Assembly: GCF_017873235.1 (NCBI RefSeq)
Contig: NZ_JAGGJZ010000004.1
Span: 62,001-126,000 of the forward strand
Direction of reading: 5' to 3'
From: Clostridium moniliforme
Lineage (GTDB): Bacteria; Bacillota; Clostridia; Clostridiales; Clostridiaceae
Length of the DNA: 64,000 nt
In this document: positions 7,541 through 17,031 of the stretch, piece after piece
Layout of the letters: the number at the start of each line of letters is the position of its first letter
Numbering within the stretch: position 1 is the first letter of the stretch
The notes under the pieces: model-generated
The model's database searches: none
Seen by the model: the letters and a program-made list of their open reading frames with translations, nothing else
Told to the model about the DNA's origin: nothing
Translations under genes and position numbers: made by a program

Positions 7541-9112
7541 TTAAAGCTCTATAGTATCAAATATACCTTTAGAAAAATGCATTAATATAAAGGACATTAA
7601 AATGTTATATAGAGAAATTCCTACATAAATAGGGTAATTTCCTAATTCCTTAAAATTAATACCTATAAAAGTTCCAATTAATATTGATGGAAGTATATAA
7701 ATAAATAAGCTAAGAAATTTAATTAAAGCTTTAGTAGTATTATTAGAAACTCTATCAAATAGCTTATAACTAAATACTCCACCATAAGTACTTAAAAATA
7801 TAAATGTAATGTAAGTGATAATACAAAATATAATCTCTACAATATTTTCATTAATTAAAAAGCCTAGTACTAAAAACATAAGTATTCCATCTATTGAGGA
7901 CTTGATAATTGTAGTTAACGTTGAGTAAAACAGTTTTCTTTTGCTGCTATCTGGTATCAAAAATATTGCTGGATTATTAAATTCCAGTGTCCACTTTGAA
8001 CCTGATGAAAATAATACAAGTAGATATACGGATAAACAAAAGAAAACAAATAAATCTGATTTTAAAAATAATCCCCATAAAACAGCAAGTGAAACAAATA
8101 CTGCTGTAGTTATATTTAGAAAATAAAATCCAGTTTTCTTATATTCAAGAAGCTGTCTTCTAAAAATAGCTTTAGAAAATTTAGAAGAATAATTATCAGT
8201 AACATGTTTTCTTGTCCAAGGTTTATGTTTTAATTTACTATAATCAAGTTGTTTTGCATCATAACCACTATTTTTGTATTGAGTTGCAGCTTCTCTTGCT
8301 TCAGCAGAAGAAATTACATCTTCATAAAAGTCTAATTTTAACTTACAAAGTACATATATAAATATAATTATAAAAATAATAAATCCTAAAATAGGGTAAA
8401 TAATCTTAAAAGAAAAACCGCTAAATATTGAAGAAGCCATACTTTTACTAAAACCAATTAAAGGTATATAATCCCAAATAGGAGAGGTTGATAAATTTAT
8501 AAACGAATTAAAGTAATCATGACTTTTATATATTTCTAAAGCAAAATATAAAATAATCATAAGAATTATTGATAAAAATATATTTTTAGACAATTTTTTT
8601 ATTTTAGGGAAATAAAAAAATATTCCATACACCATTAAGGATAAAGCACTTGAACTAAAGGAAAACAATATAATTAGTAAAATTAAAATAAAGAAACCTT
8701 CAATAGTAAATCCAAACTTATTAATTAACATTGGAATTTGAAATAAAATAAAAAATGAAAATATAAAACCAGAAGCAATTTCTTTTAAGAATCCATAAAC
8801 TAAAATTTTAATATTACTTATAGGAGCAGTAAAAAGTAAATTTACATCAGCCATTGAATAAGAAAATCCTTTTTTACTTATACCTGAGTATATAGATATC
8901 AAAAATAATATTAAAGATATAATTGTTACTATACCTATAAATAAATCAGGAGAAAGTTTACTTTCAGACCTTTCTCCTAAAAATAATGGGAAAATTGACA
9001 TTCCTAAAATAATAATAAAAAATATATAAGGAATAGCTTTAGTTGGTTTTGATTTAAAACTTTTAAAATAATTTATTGTATTTCTTTTTATTAGATATAA
9101 AAATGAACTCAT
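7541..9112 (-). CDS. ABC exporter permease (putative ABC exporter family)
   Basis: The 523-residue protein has about ten to twelve hydrophobic segments, in two groups separated by a soluble stretch near residues 260-320, and an N-terminal KRNTINYFKSFKSKPTKAIPYIFF block. This resembles the large one-chain permeases that pair with one ATPase. Its ATG overlaps the stop of the ATPase gene by one base (TAATG), indicating translational coupling. Substrate is unknown. The divergent two-component system suggests a stress-responsive exporter, for example for antimicrobial peptides, which is only a guess from context. Confidence 0.82.
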   Translation of the reverse strand: MSSFLYLIKRNTINYFKSFKSKPTKAIPYIFFIIILGMSIFPLFLGERSESKLSPDLFIGIVTIISLILFLISIYSGISKKGFSYSMADVNLLFTAPISNIKILVYGFLKEIASGFIFSFFILFQIPMLINKFGFTIEGFFILILLIILFSFSSSALSLMVYGIFFYFPKIKKLSKNIFLSIILMIILYFALEIYKSHDYFNSFINLSTSPIWDYIPLIGFSKSMASSIFSGFSFKIIYPILGFIIFIIIFIYVLCKLKLDFYEDVISSAEAREAATQYKNSGYDAKQLDYSKLKHKPWTRKHVTDNYSSKFSKAIFRRQLLEYKKTGFYFLNITTAVFVSLAVLWGLFLKSDLFVFFCLSVYLLVLFSSGSKWTLEFNNPAIFLIPDSSKRKLFYSTLTTIIKSSIDGILMFLVLGFLINENIVEIIFCIITYITFIFLSTYGGVFSYKLFDRVSNNTTKALIKFLSLFIYILPSILIGTFIGINFKELGNYPIYVGISLYNILMSFILMHFSKGIFDTIEL

Positions 9113-9852
9113 TAAATAACACCTTCCTCTAAGTTAGTATTATTTTTAGAATCAGTATATTTAAAGAAAATATCTTCTAAATTTTCACCACTTTTCATAA
9201 GTTCTTCCTCAAGTTCTATTTTTGTTTTATCTAAAACTATTTCACCAGTTTTCATAAGTAAAACTCTATCCCATAGATCTTCTACTGATGAAAGAAGGTG
9301 AGTGCTTATTAATATAGTAGTTCCCTGATTCTTTAGTTTTAATATAAGGTTTTTTAATTCCTTAATAGCTTTAGGATCTAATCCTATCATTGGTTCATCT
9401 AATAAAAGAAGTTTTGGTTTTGTAATTAAAGATACACATAAACTAACCTTTTGTTGCATACCCTTTGATAGTTCAGAGCCAAGTTTATCTAATTTATCAT
9501 CAAGATCAAAAATATTAAATAAATAATTTGCATATTCTTCATAATCCCCAATTCCATAAGCTTTAGCTATGAAATGAATATGTTCTTTTACTGTAAGCAA
9601 TGGATACAATCCAGGAAGTTCAGGAACATAAGAAAAGGATTTCTTACCTGCTATACTTTTGTTAAGATTATTATCTATAAAAATTTCTCCATCATATCTT
9701 AAAAGTCCAGCTATTGATTTAATTGTAGTTGATTTTCCAGCACCGTTAGGACCTGCTAGTACACAAACTTCCCCCTTGTTTAAATTAAAGTTAATGTTTT
9801 TTAAAATAGGTACCTTTTTAAACTTTTTCGTTAGATTAATAATTTTAAGCAT
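9112..9852 (-). CDS. ABC transporter ATP-binding protein
   Basis: This is the ATPase of the exporter encoded immediately downstream. Walker A GPNGAGKST lies at residues 34-42, the signature LSKGMQQ at about 128-134, Walker B LLLLDEP with the catalytic Glu at about 148-154, and a switch His in the ISTHLLSS segment. The 246-residue single domain is of the type seen in two-component exporters. The operon starts here and runs leftward, with the response regulator transcribed divergently about 190 bases away. Confidence 0.95.
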   Translation of the reverse strand: MLKIINLTKKFKKVPILKNINFNLNKGEVCVLAGPNGAGKSTTIKSIAGLLRYDGEIFIDNNLNKSIAGKKSFSYVPELPGLYPLLTVKEHIHFIAKAYGIGDYEEYANYLFNIFDLDDKLDKLGSELSKGMQQKVSLCVSLITKPKLLLLDEPMIGLDPKAIKELKNLILKLKNQGTTILISTHLLSSVEDLWDRVLLMKTGEIVLDKTKIELEEELMKSGENLEDIFFKYTDSKNNTNLEEGVI

Positions 9853-10044
9853 TAAGCTTACCCCCTTTTATTATTGAATATAATTAAGTAGTATAATAGT
9901 ATGATATAATAACATAATTTCCCTGTAAATCATAAAAATTATATTTAAGTAAAGCTTAAGTTTTAATAATTTCGTAACAAAGGTAGATGTTAATTATATT
10001 GAATTTACGATAATATAAATATAAGGAAAGGAGTGTCTACAATT

Positions 10045-10728
10045 ATGTTTAATATTTTAGTGGTAGATGATGAAAAAGAAATAAGAGATGCTATAAACAT
10101 ATATTTAAGAGGAGAAAACTTAAAAGTCTTTAATGCAGGAAATGGACTTGAGGCTCTAGAAATATTAGAAGAAAAAAATATCCATCTCATAGTTCTTGAC
10201 ATAATGATGCCAAAGTTAGATGGAATAAAGACATGTCTAAAAATTAGAGAAAATAATAATATTCCTATAATAATGCTATCAGCAAAAGGGGAAGATTCAG
10301 ATAAAATTTTAGGCTTAAATGTAGGAGCTGATGACTATATAACAAAGCCTTTTAATCATTTAGAACTTGTAGCAAGAGTAAAATCACAACTTAGGAGATA
10401 TGAAAAACCATTATCTATGGAAAATAAAGACTTTATAAAGGTTAGGGACCTTGAAATAGATACTGTAGCAAAAAAAGTTACAGTAAGAGGAGAAGAAATA
10501 AAAGTAACAGCCACAGAATATAAGATACTTGTACTTCTAGCTTCAAATCTTGGAAGAGTATTTTCAATTAAAGAGATATATGAGAAGGTTTGGGAAGAAC
10601 CATTTTATAAAAGTGAAAATACAGTTACAGTTCACATAAGAAGAATAAGAGAAAAAATTGAGATTAATACTAAAGAGCCTGAATATATAAAGGTGGTATG
10701 GGGAATTGGATATAAGATTGAAAAATAA
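10045..10728 (+). CDS. OmpR/PhoB-family response regulator
   Basis: The 227-residue protein has a receiver domain (residues 1 to about 115) with acidic pair Asp8-Asp9, phosphoacceptor Asp52 (LDIMMP) and the conserved Lys in TKPF. A C-terminal winged-helix DNA-binding domain ends VWGIGYKIEK. I place the start at ATG 10045. A GTG at 10033 would overlap the AAGGAG ribosome site. The histidine kinase gene starts one base after the stop, so the pair forms one operon. The divergent ABC exporter is a likely regulatory target. Confidence 0.95.
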   Translation: MFNILVVDDEKEIRDAINIYLRGENLKVFNAGNGLEALEILEEKNIHLIVLDIMMPKLDGIKTCLKIRENNNIPIIMLSAKGEDSDKILGLNVGADDYITKPFNHLELVARVKSQLRRYEKPLSMENKDFIKVRDLEIDTVAKKVTVRGEEIKVTATEYKILVLLASNLGRVFSIKEIYEKVWEEPFYKSENTVTVHIRRIREKIEINTKEPEYIKVVWGIGYKIEK

Positions 10729-10729
10729 A

Positions 10730-12568
10730 ATGAAAAAATACTTTAATAATATATGGCTTGTAGAAATAATAATAGCAATTTTAATAACAATTTTATGTGT
10801 TGATATTTCAGTTAAATATATAAATAGTCCAGAGGCACATTCGGGAACTGGTGTAATGGATGCTGTATTTGATAGAGATGCTTTTTATAAAAATTCATTA
10901 AAAAATGATAGTAAATTATTAAGTAAAGATTTATACAATAGGACAGATGGACTAAATAAATTTTTATATTCAACTGAAAAAGGAAAAGATGCTTTAAGAA
11001 AAGATATATATGAAAATAGTTTCTATTCACAACAATCAGTTAAAAAGGAAAAGTTACCTAAAAATATTTACTTTATTATAAGAAATAAATTTAATGATGA
11101 CATATTTACTAATGATCCATTTTTCCAAGGAATTAAAAAAATTCAAGGAGAAAATTTATATAAGATAATTGATGAAAAATATAAAGGCGAGGGTATAATT
11201 ACTTATAGTTGTAATAATGTAAATATATATAATCAAGTTGTTGAAGATGGAGATGACAATTATTCTGAAAATGTACTGAAAAATTTTGAAGAAATTTACT
11301 ATGCACCTGAAAATAAATATGAAGGTGAAGTAAATGACTATATAAAAGAGTTTTGCTTTTTTATATTTTTGATTGTTGTTGATATATTTTTAATATGCAA
11401 GGTTATTTACGTATTTTTAAGTAAAAAGGGTAAGGTTATAGTACGAGGAAATATAATAAAAGATATAATATATATATTTAAGCATGTATTTAAATATAAA
11501 GGGCCAAGAAAGGCTATGATTATAGCAATAATAACTAGTATTATATTTTATGTAATTTATTTATATATTTTAGCCTTAGGTGGAACTGGAAAGAATATTA
11601 TAGTTAACTTTTTTGAACTATATCCATTTAAAGGAAGTTTCCTTTTGGTATTACTTCCAATGATAGGAGTTATGTATTCAATTAAGAGAAATATTGAAAT
11701 TGGAATGGTTAAAGATGACTTGAAAATAATAAATGATGGTAATTTTGAACATACAATAAAAGAAATTGGTGGAGTTGAAATTAGAGAACTTATTGAGAAT
11801 ATTAACAAAATGAAAGAAGGATATAATATAGCTGTTGAAGAAGCACTTCAAAATGAAAGATTAAAAACAGAATTAATTTCCAATGTGTCTCATGATTTAA
11901 AGACACCATTAACATCAATAATAAATTATGTAAATATACTTCAAGACAATAGAATCTCAGAAGATGAACGAAAAGATTACTTAAAAATATTAGAACAAAA
12001 ATCAAATAAATTAAAAACCCTTATTGAAGATTTATTTGAGGTTTCAAAAATAAATTCTGGAAAGTTACAATTAAATAAAGAAAAAATTGATATTGTATCA
12101 CTTATATATCAAGCTATTGGAGAATATTCTTCTCTTTATGAAGAAAAAGGAATAGAATTTAAAGTTGAGTGCCCTGAAGAAGAAATAATAATGGATTTAG
12201 ATGGAATAATGATATCTAGAGTTATTGAAAATATAGTAATAAATGCACTTAAATATTCACTAGAAGACACAAGAGTATATGCTAATATTATAAAAGAAGA
12301 AAATGGAGTTTTAGTTTCATTTAAAAATGTGGCAAACTATGAAATGGATTTTGATGAAGCTGAAATGTTTGAAAGATTTGCAAGAGGAGATAAATCAAGA
12401 ACATCTTCAGTTGAGGGGTCAGGTCTTGGTCTTGCAATAACTAAAAGCATAGTAGATCTTCATGGAGGAACAACTAGAATAAAAAGAGAAGGAGATTTAT
12501 TTAAAATATATGTATTCTTACCATTTAATGACGAAGATGTATTAAAAATAGATGAAACTTTAAAATAA
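10730..12568 (+). CDS. Membrane sensor histidine kinase
   Basis: The 612-residue kinase partners the regulator above. An N-terminal membrane helix (about residues 7-25) precedes an extracytoplasmic region of about 180 residues; further hydrophobic segments lie near 205-230, 265-285 and 300-320. HisKA carries His388 (NVSHDLKTPL), and the ATPase domain has the ENIVINALKYS N-box and GSGLGLAI G-box. No clear HAMP domain is visible. I use ATG 10730 because it follows the regulator stop by one base; in-frame TTG codons at 10706 and 10718 are alternatives. Ligand unknown. Confidence 0.93.
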   Translation: MKKYFNNIWLVEIIIAILITILCVDISVKYINSPEAHSGTGVMDAVFDRDAFYKNSLKNDSKLLSKDLYNRTDGLNKFLYSTEKGKDALRKDIYENSFYSQQSVKKEKLPKNIYFIIRNKFNDDIFTNDPFFQGIKKIQGENLYKIIDEKYKGEGIITYSCNNVNIYNQVVEDGDDNYSENVLKNFEEIYYAPENKYEGEVNDYIKEFCFFIFLIVVDIFLICKVIYVFLSKKGKVIVRGNIIKDIIYIFKHVFKYKGPRKAMIIAIITSIIFYVIYLYILALGGTGKNIIVNFFELYPFKGSFLLVLLPMIGVMYSIKRNIEIGMVKDDLKIINDGNFEHTIKEIGGVEIRELIENINKMKEGYNIAVEEALQNERLKTELISNVSHDLKTPLTSIINYVNILQDNRISEDERKDYLKILEQKSNKLKTLIEDLFEVSKINSGKLQLNKEKIDIVSLIYQAIGEYSSLYEEKGIEFKVECPEEEIIMDLDGIMISRVIENIVINALKYSLEDTRVYANIIKEENGVLVSFKNVANYEMDFDEAEMFERFARGDKSRTSSVEGSGLGLAITKSIVDLHGGTTRIKREGDLFKIYVFLPFNDEDVLKIDETLK

Positions 12569-12616
12569 CAATGTTATAATAATAAATATTAATTAATAAT
12601 TATTAGAGGTGAGAGA

Positions 12617-12973
12617 ATGAGTTGCTTATTTTTAGAATATCCTAAATGCACAACTTGCAGAAAGGCAAAAAAATGGTTAGAAGAAAATAATATAGATTTT
12701 ATAGATAGAGATATAAAACTTGAAAATCCAACAAAGGAAGAGTTAAAGTTATGGTTAGATAGAAGTGGATTAGAGATAAAAAAATTCTTTAATACTAATG
12801 GAGCTCTTTATAGAGAAAAAGGTATGAAGGATAAAATTAAAGAGTTATCAGAAGATGAACTTTTAAATATTTTAGCATCAGATGGAATGATGGTTAAAAG
12901 ACCTTTAATTATATGTGATTCTAAAGTATTAGTAGGCTTTAAAGAAGCTGAGTGGGAAAGTAATTTAAAGTAA
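12617..12973 (+). CDS. ArsC/Spx-family thioredoxin-fold protein
   Basis: The 118-residue protein belongs to the arsenate-reductase-like family, with Cys11 and Cys14 in the CTTC motif (PKCTTCRKAKKWL), the KNPTKEEL-like segment and the KRPLIICDSKVLVGF C-terminal block. Members include Spx/MgsR regulators that bind RNA polymerase and YffB-type proteins of unclear role; real arsenate reduction is not implied without ars genes nearby. A GAGGTGAG ribosome site precedes the ATG and it appears monocistronic, with a terminator 35 bases after the stop. Confidence 0.88.
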   Translation: MSCLFLEYPKCTTCRKAKKWLEENNIDFIDRDIKLENPTKEELKLWLDRSGLEIKKFFNTNGALYREKGMKDKIKELSEDELLNILASDGMMVKRPLIICDSKVLVGFKEAEWESNLK

Positions 12974-13007
12974 ATAGTATAAAATAAAAGATTTTTTATA
13001 AAAATTT

Positions 13008-13047
13008 AAAGGATTAAGAACTATATTTAATAGAGCTTGGTCCTTTT
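13008..13047 (+). terminator. Intrinsic terminator after the ArsC/Spx-like gene
   Basis: An 11-bp stem (AAAGGATTAAG paired with CTTGGTCCTTT, two G-U pairs) is followed by TTTT. Confidence 0.7.
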
Positions 13048-13105
13048 AATTTCGTATTTTAAGATTATAAATAAAATAAAGGTATATATTAATCATACAA
13101 ACAAT

Positions 13106-13163
13106 GAATATCTCTTAGTTGAAATTGTCAAAGGATAAAAGTTATTAAAAAGAAGAGATATTC
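13106..13163 (+). repeat. Perfect 11-bp inverted repeat upstream of nrdAB
   Basis: GAATATCTCTT (13106-13116) is the exact reverse complement of AAGAGATATTC (13153-13163), with 36 bases between. A second palindrome, TTAATATA-N4-TATATTAA, lies at 13186-13205. Neither has a terminator T-run. Their role is unknown; they lie in the 349-base gap between the ArsC/Spx-like gene and nrdA, ahead of the promoter. Confidence 0.6.
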
Positions 13164-13217
13164 AAAGCTTTATAAAAGAAAAGCCTTAATATAATACTAT
13201 ATTAACCTTTATAAAAT

Positions 13218-13246
13218 TTTACACATTACATTAGAAAAATTATAAT
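13218..13246 (+). promoter_or_regulatory. Sigma-A promoter of nrdAB
   Basis: TTTACA (13218-13223), a 17-base spacer and consensus TATAAT (13241-13246). The start point would be near 13253, so the first NrdR box begins at about +3. Confidence 0.7.
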
Positions 13247-13255
13247 ATACTAAGT

Positions 13256-13307
13256 CAATATATTGTATTGGTTTGGTGAAAATGCAATATAGATATACTA
13301 TATATTG
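13256..13307 (+). promoter_or_regulatory. Pair of NrdR boxes
   Basis: CAATATATTG (13256-13265) and CTATATATTG (13298-13307) both match the NrdR-box core CWATATATWG. Their spacing of 42 bp places them on the same helix face, as is usual for paired NrdR boxes. They lie between the promoter and the nrdA ribosome site, a position fit for repression. The NrdR gene itself is not in the window. Confidence 0.75.
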
Positions 13308-13322
13308 TTGGAGGTAACTTAG

Positions 13323-15554
13323 GTGAATAAAATAGAAGAGCTTTGTAAGTTAGGGCTAGAGTCAATTAAAGATAGATCGGGAATATACAATATAGATAGA
13401 TTAAAAGAAAAGTTAGATTTAATTATAAGACCTGGAATGGATTATATAGAGATAAGAGATTCGTTAATTCAGGTATCCTTAGAGCTTACTACAGATATGG
13501 AACCAGATTGGCAAAGTATAGCTGCTAGATTATATGTTTATAAGCTTTATGATGAAGTGAAATTAAATAGGGGATTAGAAGAAAATGAAAACCCTTATAA
13601 TAATTTATATAAATTTATAAGTAGCTTAACAGAACAAAACTTATATGGAAAATATATATTAGATAATTATTCAAAAGAAGAAATAAAAGAGTTAGAAAAA
13701 GAGCTTAAGCCAGAAAGAGATTTCCTATTTACTTATAGTGGAATAAAATTATTAAGTAGTAGGTATCTTGTTGAAGATTTTAATAGAAAAGTTTTAGAAT
13801 TACCTCAACAAATGTTTATGGGAATAGCAATGCATCTAGCAATTCCTGAAAAGAAAGAAAATAGAATTTATTGGGCTAAGAGATTTTATGATGTATTAAG
13901 TTCTCTTAAAGCTACAATGGCAACCCCTACAATGGCAAATGCAAGAAAGCCATTTTATCAACTAAGTTCTTGTTTTATAGATACTGTAAATGATAGTTTA
14001 AAAGGAATATATAAATCCCTTGATAACTTTTCAGAAGTATCAAAGTTTGGTGGAGGAATGGGTATATATATTGGTAAAATAAGAGCCCTTGGTTCACCTA
14101 TAAGAGGATTTAAAGGAGCATCTGGTGGAGTTATACCTTGGGTGAAGTTATTTAATGATACTGCAATTGCTGTTGATCAATTAGGAGTAAGAAATGGTTC
14201 AGTTGCAATATGGCTTGATGTATGGCATAAGGATATACCAGAATTTCTTCAAATAAGAACAAATAATGGTGATGATAGAAAAAAAGCTCATGATGTATTT
14301 CCAGGTCTATGCTATCCAAATCTTTTTTGGAAGCTTGCAGAGGAAGATATAGATGCCAATTGGTATATGATGTGTCCTCATGAGATAAAACAAGTAAAAG
14401 GTTATTCATTAGAAGATTTTTATGGAGATGAATGGGAAAAAAGATATTATGATTGTGTAAATGATGAAAGAATTGATAAACGTGTTATGAAAGTAAAAGA
14501 TATAGTAAGGCTTATTATAAAAAGTGCAGCAGAAACTGGAACACCATTTGCTTTTTATAGAGATACTGCAAATAAGATGAATCCAAATAAGCATAAGGGA
14601 ATTATTTATTCATCAAATCTTTGTACAGAAATAATGCAAAATATGAGTGCTATGGATATACAAAAAGCAGAAATAACTGATGAAGATGGGGAATCGGTTG
14701 TTGTTGAAAAGATTAAAGCAGGAGACTTTGTTGTATGTAATCTTTCATCAATAGTTCTTGGAAATGTTGATGTAATAAATGAAAAAGAAATTGAATATGT
14801 TGTTGAAACTCAAATAAGAGCTATGGACAATGTTATAGATTTAAATTACTATTCAGTTCCATATGCAGAAGTAACAAACAAAAAGTACAGAGGAGTAGGA
14901 CTTGGAACATCTGGTTATCATCATATGCTTGTAAATAATAGAATACACTTTACAGCAAATGAACATAAAGAATTTGTAGATAAAGTTTATGAAAACATAA
15001 ATTACTATGCAATAAAAGCAAGTATGAAAATTGCAAAGGAAAAGGGAAGTTATAAAGTATTTGAAGGATCAGATTGGGAAAGTGGCGATTACTTTAAAAT
15101 TAGAGGATATGATTCTAAAAGATGGAATGACTTAAAGGATGATGTAAAAAAATATGGAATGAGAAATGGATACCTTATGGCAATAGCTCCAAACGGGTCA
15201 ACTGCAACTTTAGCTGGAACGTCAGAAGGGGTAGACCCTGTTATATCAAGATTTTGGCTTGAAGAGAAAAAGGGAAGCATAGTTCCAAAGACAGCACCTG
15301 GACTTTCAGAAGAAACTTATTGGTATTATAATTCAGCTTATAACATAGACCAAAAGTGGTGTATAAATATGAATGGGGTAAGACAAAGACATATAGACCA
15401 AGGTCAATCATTTAACCTTTATATAACAACTAACTATACAATGAGACAGATTATGAACCTTTATATAGAAGCTTGCAAATCAGGGGTTAAGTCAATTTAT
15501 TATGTTAGAAGTAAATCACTAGCAGTTAGTGATTGTGAAAGTTGTTCTGCTTAA
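13323..15554 (+). CDS. nrdA: Class I ribonucleoside-diphosphate reductase, alpha subunit
   Basis: This 743-residue enzyme reduces ribonucleoside diphosphates to deoxy forms with the NrdB radical subunit. The N-terminal redox Cys lies in QLSSCF, the active-site NLCTE motif supplies Asn, thiyl Cys and Glu, APNGSTATLAGTSEGVDP is the conserved C-terminal barrel block, and the tail ends in CESC for external thiol exchange. GTG 13323 follows GGAGG by 8 bases and an in-frame TAG precedes it directly, so the N-terminus is fixed. It starts where E. coli NrdA is already about 25 residues into its ATP-cone, so the cone lacks its first strands. Confidence 0.95.
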   Translation: MNKIEELCKLGLESIKDRSGIYNIDRLKEKLDLIIRPGMDYIEIRDSLIQVSLELTTDMEPDWQSIAARLYVYKLYDEVKLNRGLEENENPYNNLYKFISSLTEQNLYGKYILDNYSKEEIKELEKELKPERDFLFTYSGIKLLSSRYLVEDFNRKVLELPQQMFMGIAMHLAIPEKKENRIYWAKRFYDVLSSLKATMATPTMANARKPFYQLSSCFIDTVNDSLKGIYKSLDNFSEVSKFGGGMGIYIGKIRALGSPIRGFKGASGGVIPWVKLFNDTAIAVDQLGVRNGSVAIWLDVWHKDIPEFLQIRTNNGDDRKKAHDVFPGLCYPNLFWKLAEEDIDANWYMMCPHEIKQVKGYSLEDFYGDEWEKRYYDCVNDERIDKRVMKVKDIVRLIIKSAAETGTPFAFYRDTANKMNPNKHKGIIYSSNLCTEIMQNMSAMDIQKAEITDEDGESVVVEKIKAGDFVVCNLSSIVLGNVDVINEKEIEYVVETQIRAMDNVIDLNYYSVPYAEVTNKKYRGVGLGTSGYHHMLVNNRIHFTANEHKEFVDKVYENINYYAIKASMKIAKEKGSYKVFEGSDWESGDYFKIRGYDSKRWNDLKDDVKKYGMRNGYLMAIAPNGSTATLAGTSEGVDPVISRFWLEEKKGSIVPKTAPGLSEETYWYYNSAYNIDQKWCINMNGVRQRHIDQGQSFNLYITTNYTMRQIMNLYIEACKSGVKSIYYVRSKSLAVSDCESCSA

Positions 15555-15574
15555 GATTAGGAGGAAAATAATAT

Positions 15575-16612
15575 ATGTTAGATATAAATAAAAAGCCTCT
15601 ATTTAATGAATTTGGAGATACAGAAACTTCAAAAAAGAGGATGATAAATGGAAATACTACAAATCTTAATGATTTTAATAATATGAAATATACTTGGGTA
15701 TCAGATTGGTATAGACAAGGAATGAATAACTTCTGGATACCAGAAGAAATAAACTTAGCACAAGATTTAAAAGATTATAAAAAATTAGAAGAAACAGAAA
15801 GAATAGCTTATGATAAGATACTTTCATTTTTAATATTTTTAGATTCGATTCAAACAGCTAACCTTTCTAATATAAATAATTATATAACAGCAAGTGAAGT
15901 TAACCTTTGTCTTACAATCCAAGCATTTCAAGAAGCGGTTCATTCACAAAGTTATAGTTATATGTTAGATACAATATGTTCTCCAGAAAAGAGAAATGAA
16001 ATCTTATATCAATGGAAGGATGATAAAATTCTTTTAGAGAGAAATAAATTTATAGGAGATCAATATAATACATTTTTAGAAGATCCAACAAAGCATAATT
16101 TATTAAGAACTATAATGGCAAATTATATATTGGAAGGAATTTATTTTTATTCTGGATTTATGTTTTTCTATAATTTGGAGAGAAACGGCAAGATGCCAGG
16201 TTCAGCACAGGAAATAAGATATATAAATAGAGATGAAAATACCCACCTTTGGCTTTTTAGAAATATAATAAAAGAATTACAAAAAGAGGAGCCGGAAATA
16301 TTTACTGAAGAATTAAAAAATGAGCTAAGAGATATGGTTAAAATCGGAGTTGAAAATGAAATAGCTTGGGGACATTATGTTATAGGCGATAGTATACAAG
16401 GAATTAATAAAAAACTTATTGAAGAGTATATAAAATATTTAGGAAATATGAGATTAACAGCAATAGGATTAGAAAAACTATATGAAGGTCATGATGAAAA
16501 TCCAGCTGAGTGGGTAGATAGGCAAGCAGATGCAAATTCTGTAAAAACAGATTTCTTTGAAGCTAAATCAACAGCTTATGCAAAAGCAGCTACGCTTATA
16601 GATGACCTTTAA
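15575..16612 (+). CDS. nrdB: Class I ribonucleoside-diphosphate reductase, beta (radical) subunit
   Basis: The 345-residue ferritin-fold subunit holds the di-metal site that generates the radical for NrdA. Expected ligands are all visible: Asp90, Glu120, His123, Glu187, Glu221 and His224, and the radical Tyr is Tyr127 (EAVHSQSY). No NrdI gene is adjacent, which argues against class Ib. It starts 20 bases after nrdA with a GGAGG site. Having an oxygen-using reductase in an anaerobe-like genome suggests a use during oxygen exposure; this is inference. Confidence 0.95.
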   Translation: MLDINKKPLFNEFGDTETSKKRMINGNTTNLNDFNNMKYTWVSDWYRQGMNNFWIPEEINLAQDLKDYKKLEETERIAYDKILSFLIFLDSIQTANLSNINNYITASEVNLCLTIQAFQEAVHSQSYSYMLDTICSPEKRNEILYQWKDDKILLERNKFIGDQYNTFLEDPTKHNLLRTIMANYILEGIYFYSGFMFFYNLERNGKMPGSAQEIRYINRDENTHLWLFRNIIKELQKEEPEIFTEELKNELRDMVKIGVENEIAWGHYVIGDSIQGINKKLIEEYIKYLGNMRLTAIGLEKLYEGHDENPAEWVDRQADANSVKTDFFEAKSTAYAKAATLIDDL

Positions 16613-16713
16613 TAATATTTTAATTTAAAATACTAGGAATATATTTATTTATGTTACCTATAATAAAAATGAATATTAATATTTATAAATTAGTGTAATT
16701 AAAAAATATATAT

Positions 16714-16801
16714 AAAAAGCAAAACAATAAACATTATGAATCATTACAAATTTAATATTATATTGTTATATTTTTTAATAGTTTATAGTTTTGCTTTTTT
16801 A
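16714..16801 (+). terminator. Long-looped terminator-like hairpin after nrdAB
   Basis: AAAAAGCAAAAC (16714-16725) pairs with GTTTTGCTTTTT (16788-16799), extended by TAAAC with GTTTA; a T-run ends the structure. The loop is about 45 bases. It is the main feature of the 529-base gap before ptsI. The rest is AT-rich, with a 13-base direct repeat ATTACAAAAAATA at 16898 and 16936. Confidence 0.65.
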
Positions 16802-17002
16802 TAAAATAAATCATAATCAATAAAAATAAAGTTTTAAAAATATACAAAATAATAAATTATTAGAAATAATTTGAGTATGTACAAATTAATTAAATAAATT
16901 ACAAAAAATATTAAATAAGTAATTAATTTCAATATATTACAAAAAATAATTAGAAATTATTAAAAAATGAATGATTAATTAATAAAAAAACTATATAAAG
17001 TA

Positions 17003-17031
17003 GTCAAAAATTAAATAAATTATGCTATAAT
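17003..17031 (+). promoter_or_regulatory. Probable extended -10 promoter of ptsI
   Basis: TGCTATAAT (17023-17031) is an extended -10 element. The matching -35 position (GTCAAA, 17003-17008) is weak. The leader to ptsI would be about 100 bases. Confidence 0.5.

Noticed and set aside
12617..12973. Arsenate reductase as function of the CTTC protein
   Set aside because: No ars operon nearby; the family mostly consists of Spx- and YffB-like proteins.
16802..17002. Replication or attachment site in the AT-rich stretch before ptsI
   Set aside because: Only simple AT-rich sequence and one 13-base direct repeat; no DnaA boxes, integrase gene or tRNA.
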